Position numbers and translations under genes: made by a program
The notes under the pieces: model-generated
Database searches by the model: none
What the model was told of the DNA's origin: nothing
What the model saw: only the letters and a program-made list of their open reading frames with translations
Part shown: positions 57,592-64,000 of the stretch, one piece after another
Numbering within the stretch: the first letter of the stretch is position 1
Layout: each line of letters starts with the position of its first letter
Source: Beijerinckiaceae bacterium RH AL1
GTDB taxonomy: Bacteria > Pseudomonadota > Alphaproteobacteria > Rhizobiales > Beijerinckiaceae
Direction of reading: 5' to 3'
Assembly: GCA_901457705.2 (NCBI GenBank)
Contig: LR590083.2
Span: 3,968,597 to 4,032,596 of the forward strand
Length of the DNA stretch: 64,000 nt

Positions 57592-57743
57592 GGCGGCGAT
57601 GATCGCACGTTTGCATCCCCCACGCATCGGCCGGCGCTTGGGATGGTAAGCCGGAAACGATCGGGCGGCCGGATCGGTTACCCCGCTCGGTAATAGAAGA
57701 ACGCGCCGCTTGAGCGCGCGTCCCACAGCTCACGCGAGGTCCC

Positions 57744-58532
57744 ATGGCCGCCGAGGTCCACCAGTTCATGTGCCTGTCCGACAATTTCGGCGTGCTGCTG
57801 CACGATCCCGAGACCCGCCGCACGGCCGCGATCGACGCGCCGGAGGCGGCGCCGATCCTCGCCGCGCTGGCCGACAAGGGCTGGGAGCTCACCGACATTC
57901 TCGTCACCCACCACCATGCAGACCACACGCAGGGTCTCGCGGCGCTGAAGCAGAAGTTTCCCGATGTGCGCATCGTCGGGCCGGCGAAGGAAGCGGCGAA
58001 GATCAAGGCGGCCGGCAAGATCGACGCGCTCGATGCCGAGCTGGCCGAGGGCGACAAGGCCGCCATGGGGCACCTGGAGGCGCGGGTCATCGAGGTGCCG
58101 GGCCACACGTCGGGCCACATCGCCTACCATTTCGCCGACGAGGACCTGCTGTTTGCCGGCGACACGCTGTTCGCGCTCGGCTGCGGCCGCTGCTTCGAGG
58201 AGAAGCCGGCCGTGATGTACCACTCCCTCCTCAAGCTCGCGGCGCTGCCAGGCCAGACGCAGGTCTATTGCGGCCACGAATACACGCAGTCGAACGCCCG
58301 CTTCGCGGTGAAAGTCGACCCGGAGAACGACCTGCTGCGCGAGCGCGCGGCGGAGATCGACCGCATGCGCGAGGGCGGCGTCGCGACCCTGCCGACGACG
58401 ATCGCGCTCGAGCAGGCGACGAACCCGTTCCTGCGCGTCGACGATCCCGGCATCCGCAAGACGCTCGGCATGAGCGATGCCGACGAGGTCGACGTCTTCG
58501 GAGAGCTGCGCGAGCGCAAGAACCGGGGCTAG
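57744..58532 (+). CDS. gloB: Hydroxyacylglutathione hydrolase (glyoxalase II)
   Basis: Cytosolic binuclear metallo-beta-lactamase-fold enzyme, 262 residues, hydrolysing S-lactoylglutathione. The metal motif is DILVTHHHADHTQG, with further ligands in VIEVPGHTSGHIAYHF and LLFAGDTLFALGCGRCFE. The glutathione-binding end YCGHEYTQSNARFAVKVDP and the terminal DVFGELRERKN follow the GloB pattern. The start has a GCGAGG ribosome site. Confidence 0.96.
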   Translation: MAAEVHQFMCLSDNFGVLLHDPETRRTAAIDAPEAAPILAALADKGWELTDILVTHHHADHTQGLAALKQKFPDVRIVGPAKEAAKIKAAGKIDALDAELAEGDKAAMGHLEARVIEVPGHTSGHIAYHFADEDLLFAGDTLFALGCGRCFEEKPAVMYHSLLKLAALPGQTQVYCGHEYTQSNARFAVKVDPENDLLRERAAEIDRMREGGVATLPTTIALEQATNPFLRVDDPGIRKTLGMSDADEVDVFGELRERKNRG

Positions 58533-58627
58533 AGTCTGCGACTGCCGCAAGGCGGCGTTAACACGCCTCTCCTACCTTGCGCCCGGTCCGCGCCTTGTCG
58601 GATCGCTCGTGCACATTCGGGGGACGC

Positions 58628-60295
58628 GTGCAGTTCGCGCGGAAGGATCGCCAGATTCTGTTTGGCGACAACGGCGGCGCCGACGACCCGCTCGGCGAGG
58701 TCGTCTACGATTGGGACCTCGCGACCGACGCGATCCGTTGGGGCCCCAACCTCAAGGATCTGACCGGGCTCGACGTCAAGCGGCTCGCGACGGGCCTCGG
58801 CTACGCCCAGCATCTGGCGCCGGAAAGCCCCGTCTCGCGCTACGAGGCGATCATGGCGACGACGACGCGCGACGGCGGCGACGGGGTCTCCTACAGCGCG
58901 ATCTACGGGCTCGTGCCGTCGCGCCGCTCGAGCTCGCCGCCGGTGTGGATCGAGGATCGCGGCCGCTGGTTCGCCGACGCCAAGGATCGTCCCGGCCATG
59001 CGCACGGCGTCATCCGCGTCATCACCAATCGCTTCGAGGCCGAGCGCGCCAGGCGCGCCATGGAGCGCAACCCGCTCGTCGGCAGCTTCGGCCGGCCCGA
59101 GTTCGCCGAGCACATCTCCCGCCATCTCAACATGTCGGGGCGCCGCCCGGCGAGCTTCGCCGTGCTCCTCGTCGACATCGACGTCGCGGGCCTGCCGGAC
59201 GCCGCCTTCGCGCTGGCTGCCGCCGTGGATCGGCTGCGCGAGCGGATGCGCACCCACGAGGCGTGTGCGCGGCACGCGGAAACGAGCTTCGCCATCCTGC
59301 TCGAGGACTGCAGCGAGGAGCAGGCCGCCGCCGCCGCGGCGCGTTTCCTCGCGGCGATTGAGGCGGCGCCGCCCGGCGGCCCGGCGCCGCGCGCGCGTAT
59401 CGGCGCCGTGCTCGCGCCGACCCACGGGCGCACGCCGCAGACGCTGCTGCGCTGCGCCGAGGAGGCGCTCGAGGCCGCGCGCCGCGCGCCGAATACGCCC
59501 TACGTCATGCACCAGCCCGGCGCGTCCCGCCCGGTCGACGAGCGGCGGGCGCCGCGGCAGGACGACGTGCTCTCGGCGCTGAACGAGGGCCGCGTGCTGC
59601 TCGCCCTGCAGCCCGTCGTCGATGCCAAGGCCCGCAAGGTCGTCTTCCACGAGGCGCTGGTCCGCATCCGCCGCGAGGACGGCACGCTGGTCATGCCGCA
59701 GGCGCTGGTCCAGGCGGCGGAACGCGACGGCATCGTCGCGCTGCTCGACCGCCGCGTGCTCGACCTCGCCTTTGCGATGCTCACGACCGACCGCAAGCTG
59801 ACGCTCTCGATCAACGCCTCGACGGCGAGCCTCGCCGACACGGTCTGGAGCGACCACCTGCGCACCGCGAGCAAGCTGCGCCCGGATGCGGCGCGCCGCC
59901 TCATCATCGAGATCGCGGAGAACTCGGTGATCGCCGATCCCGCGCAGATGCAGGCCATGCTGGCCGAGATCAAGCCGCTCGGCGTGCGCATCGCGCTCGA
60001 CGACTTCGGTGCCGGGCATTCCTCGTTCAAGATGCTGCGCGGCCTGCCGATCGACTTCCTGAAGATCGACGGCGCCTTCGCCCAGAACCTCACCGCCTCG
60101 CCGGACGACCGGGTCTTCATCCGCACGCTGATCGACCTCGCGCGCAACCTGCGGATCCCGACGGTGGCCGAGTGGGTCGAGGACGAGGCGACGGCGCGCC
60201 AGCTCGCCGACTGGGGCGTCGACTTCCTGCAGGGCCATCTCTTCGGCCGCGCCGTGCTGCCGGTCGAGCCGGGCGCGCACCGCGCCGCGAGTTGA
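58628..60295 (+). CDS. PAS-degenerate GGDEF-EAL protein (c-di-GMP phosphodiesterase)
   Basis: A 555-residue cytoplasmic signalling protein. A PAS-like start (VYDWDLATDAIRWGPNLKDL) is followed by a GGDEF-fold domain in which the signature is lost (AETSF instead of GGDEF), so it should not make c-di-GMP. The EAL domain keeps its residues: HEALVR, SINAS, EIAENS, ALDDFGAGHSS, LKIDG and AEWVEDEATA. It should therefore degrade c-di-GMP. I preferred GTG 58628, which has GGGGGAC just upstream, over TTG 58577. Confidence 0.9.
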   Translation: MQFARKDRQILFGDNGGADDPLGEVVYDWDLATDAIRWGPNLKDLTGLDVKRLATGLGYAQHLAPESPVSRYEAIMATTTRDGGDGVSYSAIYGLVPSRRSSSPPVWIEDRGRWFADAKDRPGHAHGVIRVITNRFEAERARRAMERNPLVGSFGRPEFAEHISRHLNMSGRRPASFAVLLVDIDVAGLPDAAFALAAAVDRLRERMRTHEACARHAETSFAILLEDCSEEQAAAAAARFLAAIEAAPPGGPAPRARIGAVLAPTHGRTPQTLLRCAEEALEAARRAPNTPYVMHQPGASRPVDERRAPRQDDVLSALNEGRVLLALQPVVDAKARKVVFHEALVRIRREDGTLVMPQALVQAAERDGIVALLDRRVLDLAFAMLTTDRKLTLSINASTASLADTVWSDHLRTASKLRPDAARRLIIEIAENSVIADPAQMQAMLAEIKPLGVRIALDDFGAGHSSFKMLRGLPIDFLKIDGAFAQNLTASPDDRVFIRTLIDLARNLRIPTVAEWVEDEATARQLADWGVDFLQGHLFGRAVLPVEPGAHRAAS

Positions 60296-60348
60296 GCGCA
60301 CGCCGCGAAGCTGGCGCGCGGCGGCGCGATTCGCGCTAAGACGCCGAC

Positions 60349-61035
60349 ATGTGGCGCGCCGACGTCTTCACCCTCTTTCCCGCGATGTTCCCGGGACCGC
60401 TCGGACTGTCGCTGGCCGGCGACGGGCTGGCGCGCGGTGCCTGGCAGCTCGCCGCGCACGACATCCGCGAGCACGGGCTCGGTCGCCATCGCGCGGTCGA
60501 CGACACGCCGGCCGGCGGGGGCGTCGGCATGGTGATGCGCGCCGACGTCGTCGCCGCGAGCCTCGATGCGCATGTCTTGGCCGACGATCCGCGCCCGCGC
60601 CTTCTGATGACGCCACGCGGCACGCCGCTGACCCAGGCGCGCGTCCGCGCCCTGGCGGCGGGACCGGGCGCCGTCCTGGTGTGCGGGCGCTTCGAGGGGG
60701 TGGACGAGCGGCTCGTCGCGGCACGCCACCTCGAGGAGGTGTCGATCGGCGACTACGTGCTGTCGGGCGGCGAGGTCGCCGCGCTCGCCCTGCTCGACGC
60801 CTGCGTGCGCCTGCTGCCCGGCATCATGGGCCACGACGCTTCCGGCGACGACGAGAGCTTTGAGGCCGGTCTGCTCGAGTACCCGCACTACACGCGACCG
60901 CGCGACTTCGAGGGCCGCGCGATCCCCGACGTGCTGCTCTCCGGCGACCACGCCCGCATCGCGCGCTGGCGCGCCGACGAAGCCGTCAAGCTGACGCGCG
61001 AGCGGCGACCGGACCTGCTGCGCGACCGTGACTGA
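60349..61035 (+). CDS. trmD: tRNA (guanine-37 N1)-methyltransferase
   Basis: SPOUT-fold enzyme making m1G37, 228 residues. It has the TrmD start [40 protein letters not shown] then [12 protein letters not shown], the trefoil-knot SAM site [13 protein letters not shown] and [20 protein letters not shown], and the end [20 protein letters not shown]. It is normally in the rpsP-rimM-trmD-rplS operon; here it is coupled to mnmE instead. Confidence 0.95.
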   Translation: MWRADVFTLFPAMFPGPLGLSLAGDGLARGAWQLAAHDIREHGLGRHRAVDDTPAGGGVGMVMRADVVAASLDAHVLADDPRPRLLMTPRGTPLTQARVRALAAGPGAVLVCGRFEGVDERLVAARHLEEVSIGDYVLSGGEVAALALLDACVRLLPGIMGHDASGDDESFEAGLLEYPHYTRPRDFEGRAIPDVLLSGDHARIARWRADEAVKLTRERRPDLLRDRD

Positions 61036-62347
61036 GCGGATGGCCTCGTCCGACACGATCTTCGCGCTCGCCAGCGGCGCCGGCCGCACGGCCATCGCGA
61101 TCGTGCGGCTCTCGGGCCCGCAGGCGCATGCGGCGGTCGCGGCGCTGGCCGGGCGCCTGCCGGCGCCGCGCCGCGCGACCCTGGCGCGGCTGCGCGACCC
61201 GCAGTCCGGCGAGACGCTCGACCACGCGCTGGTGCTCGTCTTCGAGGCGGCGAGGAGCGAGCTCGGCGAGGACGGCGCCGAGCTGCATCTCCACGGCAGC
61301 CAAGCCGTCGTCGCGGCGGTGACCCGGGCGCTCGCCGCGCTGCCCGGCCTGCGCCCGGCCGGGCCGGGCGAGTTCACCCGCCGCGCCTTTCTCAACGGCA
61401 AGCTCGATCTCGCCCAGGTCGAGGGCCTCGCCGACCTTGTCGACGCGGAGACCGACCTGCAGCGCCGGCAGGCGCAGCGCCAGCTCTCCGGCGTCATGCG
61501 CGATGCGACGGCGCCGTGGCGCGCGGCACTGATCGCCGCTGCCGCCGAGTGCGAGACGGCGATCGACTTCGCCGAGGACGTCGTGCCGGCGGACGTCGAC
61601 GCCCGCGTCGCGGCGCTGCTCGCGCCGGTGCGCGAGGGCCTACGTGCCGAGCTCGCCGCCGCCGGCGCCGCCGAGCGCATCCGCGACGGCGTGCAGGTCG
61701 TGATCGCGGGCCCGCCCAACGCCGGAAAGTCGAGCCTCCTCAATGCCTTGACACGACGCGAGGCGGCGATCGTTTCGACCATCGCCGGCACCACGCGCGA
61801 CCCGATCGAGGTCCACCTCGACCTTGCCGGCTGCCCGCTCACCCTCGTCGACACGGCCGGCCTGCGCGTGAGCGCCGACGCGATCGAGCAGATCGGCATG
61901 TCGCGCGCCCGCGCGCGCGCCAAGGCGGCCGACCTCGTGCTCTGGCTCGCCGACGACGGGACACCGCCGCCGGCCTTCGCCGCCCCGGTGTGGGCGATCG
62001 CGACCAAGGCCGACCTCGCGCCGTTTCCCAAGGTGAAGGGAGAGGTGCTGCCCCTCAGCACCCTGACGGGCCAGAACCTCGACGTCCTCGTCGGCCGTCT
62101 CGCCGCCTTCGCGCAAAACCTCGCCGCGCCGGCCGGCGCCGGTCTCATCGCCCGTGCGCGCCACCGCGACGCCTTCGCCGCCGCGCTCGCCGCGCTCGAT
62201 CACGCCACGGCGAGCCCCGCCCCGCCGATCGAGATCGTCGCCGAGCACCTGCGCGCCGCCCGCTTCGCCCTCGACCGCCTCATCGGCGCCGTCGACGTCG
62301 AGGATATTTTGGGCGACGTCTTCGCGCGATTCTGCATCGGCAAGTGA
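61028..62347 (+). CDS. mnmE: tRNA modification GTPase MnmE
   Basis: Works with MnmG on wobble U34 of tRNAs. 439 residues: N-terminal tetrahydrofolate-binding domain ([40 protein letters not shown]), a G domain with P-loop [13 protein letters not shown]2-region [20 protein letters not shown], and the C-terminal CIGK whose cysteine is characteristic. The GTG at 61028 overlaps trmD by 8 bp; ATG 61040 is an alternative that gives a start more like most MnmE proteins. mnmG begins 1.4 kb further on. Confidence 0.96.
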   Translation: MTERMASSDTIFALASGAGRTAIAIVRLSGPQAHAAVAALAGRLPAPRRATLARLRDPQSGETLDHALVLVFEAARSELGEDGAELHLHGSQAVVAAVTRALAALPGLRPAGPGEFTRRAFLNGKLDLAQVEGLADLVDAETDLQRRQAQRQLSGVMRDATAPWRAALIAAAAECETAIDFAEDVVPADVDARVAALLAPVREGLRAELAAAGAAERIRDGVQVVIAGPPNAGKSSLLNALTRREAAIVSTIAGTTRDPIEVHLDLAGCPLTLVDTAGLRVSADAIEQIGMSRARARAKAADLVLWLADDGTPPPAFAAPVWAIATKADLAPFPKVKGEVLPLSTLTGQNLDVLVGRLAAFAQNLAAPAGAGLIARARHRDAFAAALAALDHATASPAPPIEIVAEHLRAARFALDRLIGAVDVEDILGDVFARFCIGK

Positions 62348-62349
62348 AA

Positions 62350-63579
62350 CTACGGGTCGACCGGCTGCAGCCGCGGCAGCAGGCGCGCCGACAGCACGGC
62401 GCCGGCCGCCGCAAACACGGCGACCAGCGCGGCGATGCCGTGGATGCGCGCGGCGGCGTGCTCGAGCGGAGAGGCGCAATATAAATCGAAGACGGATTCT
62501 GCGGAGAGCACGAAGCCGATGACGCGACCCGCGGCGCGACGCGGCACGCAGTCCAGCAAGACCAGGGTCAAGATCGATAGGACGCCGAGATCGGCGAGAG
62601 CGATGATGTGGAGCGCGGGTCCGCTTTGCGTCCCCAGCGCCGCGAGCACCGGCACGACCGCGGCAACGGCAAAGCCAGCCACGAGGAACGGCCGTCGCGC
62701 AAAGACCCAATCGCGTCGCTGCCGGAAGATCCGATCCGAGGCCCAGGCGGCCGTCAGGGTCGCGATCGTTGAGGCATAAGCGAGCAGGAATGTCGGCACG
62801 TCGCCGCCGAGGCTTTGCTGCTCCCACCGGAGCCCGCTCGCGACGCGATCCGTCACGACCCGGCAGAGCTCGAAGGCGAGGATGATCCACAGAGCTCTGC
62901 TGGACAGCACATCAGCCCACGCCTCGTGCCTTTGAGGCGGCGGGCGAAGATCGAGGCCAGTTTCGGCATCGACCTCGCGAAGGCCGGCGAGCCAGACGAT
63001 GAAAAGCGCAGCGCCCAACGTCGTCAGCGCGAGAATGGGAAATTGCCAGGTTTCAGGGATGTCACGGTTGACGAGCGGGAAGCGGAAGCGGAGCAGCGGG
63101 TGCTCGCGGCTCTGTTCGTAAAGAAGCAGGAGAAGCACGACGGCCACGCCGCGCCGTCGGAGCGGCCAGGCGAGGCGCAGCGCCAGGAGATAGCCGGTGA
63201 TCAGGAATCCCGGCAGCATCATGCGCAGAGGCGAGGACAGGACGCGGAAAGCGACCGGGTCGACCACCGTGGCCATCGGCATGACAGCGCACCAAACGAG
63301 GATGACGATGGCAATGCCGCGCTTGATACCGATCCGGTCGAACGTCATGCCGGCCACGATATAGCTGGCACACGCGACCACTTTGCTGAGAGCGTAGACC
63401 CAGCGTTCGGCGGTGTCGGCTAAATGGTTGGCCGTCTGGAAGCGGACGAAAAACCAGGCGTCCGCCTCGAGCGCGCGGAGCCCAAGCAGGACAAGGATCA
63501 GCAGCGCGAGCAGCCAGATGCGGGACAACGCAGCGCGTCGCATGCGGGCGCGGCCGTGCAGGCCGGCGACAATGGCCAT
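62350..63579 (-). CDS. Polytopic membrane protein, probable MFS-like
   Basis: A 409-residue inner-membrane protein with about 11-12 hydrophobic helices and no clear name. Features are LSRIWLLALLILVLLGLRAL, an MFS-like cytosolic loop (MTFDRIGIKRGIAIVILVW), RRDWVFARRPFLVAGFAVAA and LADLGVLSILTLVLLDCV. It could be a divergent MFS member or an unrelated transporter. It is convergent with mnmE, ending 2 bp after it, and starts about 85 bp before parS. Composition is slightly less GC-rich than in neighbouring genes. Confidence 0.55.
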   Translation of the reverse strand: MAIVAGLHGRARMRRAALSRIWLLALLILVLLGLRALEADAWFFVRFQTANHLADTAERWVYALSKVVACASYIVAGMTFDRIGIKRGIAIVILVWCAVMPMATVVDPVAFRVLSSPLRMMLPGFLITGYLLALRLAWPLRRRGVAVVLLLLLYEQSREHPLLRFRFPLVNRDIPETWQFPILALTTLGAALFIVWLAGLREVDAETGLDLRPPPQRHEAWADVLSSRALWIILAFELCRVVTDRVASGLRWEQQSLGGDVPTFLLAYASTIATLTAAWASDRIFRQRRDWVFARRPFLVAGFAVAAVVPVLAALGTQSGPALHIIALADLGVLSILTLVLLDCVPRRAAGRVIGFVLSAESVFDLYCASPLEHAAARIHGIAALVAVFAAAGAVLSARLLPRLQPVDP

Positions 63580-63660
63580 GGCAATGTTGCCCTTCGAGGG
63601 AAATTCGGGTCTCGGGACGGAACGAGCCTACTGCAAATCGGCGCCGGTTTCGCGACAGCC

Positions 63661-63676
63661 TGTTTCACGTGAAACA
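63661..63676. promoter_or_regulatory. parS chromosome partition site
   Basis: TGTTTCACGTGAAACA is a perfect 16-bp palindrome identical to the bacterial parS consensus recognised by ParB. It lies between the membrane-protein gene and mnmG. In many alphaproteobacteria mnmG, rsmG, parA and parB are neighbours near the origin, so both sequence and position support it. Confidence 0.92.
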
Positions 63677-63729
63677 TCGCGTGCGCGGCCCGTCGTGACG
63701 ATCGGGCCCGGGCCTGCTAGAACGGCCGC

Positions 63730-64000
63730 ATGCGTGAAGCGTCCGACCTCTTCGACGTCGTCGTGATCGGCGGCGGCCACGCCGGCTGCGAGGCCGCGGC
63801 GGCGGCCGCGCGCGTCGGCGCACGCACGGCGCTGGTGACGCAGCGCCGCGACACGATCGGCACGATGTCGTGCAATCCGGCCATCGGCGGCCTTGGGAAG
63901 GGCCATCTCGTCCGCGAGATCGATGCGTTCGACGGGCTGATGGGGCGCGTGGCGGACGCGGCCGGCATCCAGTTCCGGCTGCTCAACCGATCGAAGGGCG
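63730..64000 (+). CDS. mnmG: tRNA uridine modification enzyme MnmG (5' part, cut by window)
   Basis: FAD-dependent partner of MnmE, also called GidA. The first 90 residues show the FAD-binding [20 protein letters not shown] and the family-specific [20 protein letters not shown] then [20 protein letters not shown]. The ATG at 63730 starts MREASDLFD. The rest lies beyond the right edge. Confidence 0.96.
   Translation, partial: MREASDLFDVVVIGGGHAGCEAAAAAARVGARTALVTQRRDTIGTMSCNPAIGGLGKGHLVREIDAFDGLMGRVADAAGIQFRLLNRSKG

Noticed and set aside
59500-62148. 882-residue minus-strand open frame
   Set aside because: Crosses the EAL, trmD and mnmE genes in antisense; Ser/Ala/Arg-rich without any domain.

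Overview
The window is high-GC DNA with strong third-position GC bias and dense genes on both strands. It most likely comes from a free-living alphaproteobacterium of the Hyphomicrobiales (Rhizobiales). The support is a Hyphomicrobiales-type beta-barrel Omp, a tolQRAB cluster with a Tat-like TolB leader, several short YkuD L,D-transpeptidases, DUF29 and Uma2 proteins, a HiPIP, and mnmE/mnmG beside a perfect parS site. The right end is therefore probably close to the chromosome origin. I found no rRNA, tRNA, CRISPR array or intact insertion sequence.

Layout. 0-9.3 kb: a methyl-accepting chemotaxis protein (cut by the left edge), a VOC protein, a nitronate monooxygenase/acyl-CoA synthetase pair, htpG behind a heat-shock-like promoter, and an oxalate/formate-type MFS transporter with its small subunit apparently fused on. 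9.5-14.3 kb: envelope genes (two L,D-transpeptidases, a TerB protein, an SDR, a frameshifted secreted protein), a methyltransferase and cytochrome b561. 14.4-18.4 kb: tolQRAB, with a complex palindromic repeat between tolA and tolB; pal lies about 20 kb away. 18.6-24.4 kb: DUF29, a CcdA-TlpA fusion divergent from a sugar dehydrogenase/cytochrome c fusion, and greA. 24.6-34.2 kb: carB, Uma2, a YcaQ-like protein, a DeoR-MFS-VOC operon with a repeated operator-like upstream region, a flavoprotein and a VanX-type dipeptidase. 34.3-44 kb: an exported protein, an Omp, an RND/MMPL exporter, pal, a transposase remnant, HAD-AmpG and hflKC. 44-52.5 kb: DUF1272, cynS, an OmpR-type regulator, a partly duplicated L,D-transpeptidase/lipocalin block, an ABC permease and ATPase without a binding protein, rsmJ and glcE. 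52.5-64 kb: priA, a low-GC segment with an Imm30-like gene between 65-bp direct repeats, HiPIP, gloB, an EAL protein, trmD-mnmE, parS and the start of mnmG.

Themes. Cell-envelope maintenance dominates: Tol-Pal, four intact L,D-transpeptidases plus one remnant, a D-Ala-D-Ala dipeptidase, AmpG, HflKC and the RND exporter. Translation and replication housekeeping genes sit at the right end. Five loci carry an apparent one-step frameshift, mostly at homopolymers or a dinucleotide run. These are either real decay or phase-variable sites, or residual indel errors in the assembly. Long core genes (carB, priA, htpG, mnmE) are intact, so the sequence is not generally error-ridden.
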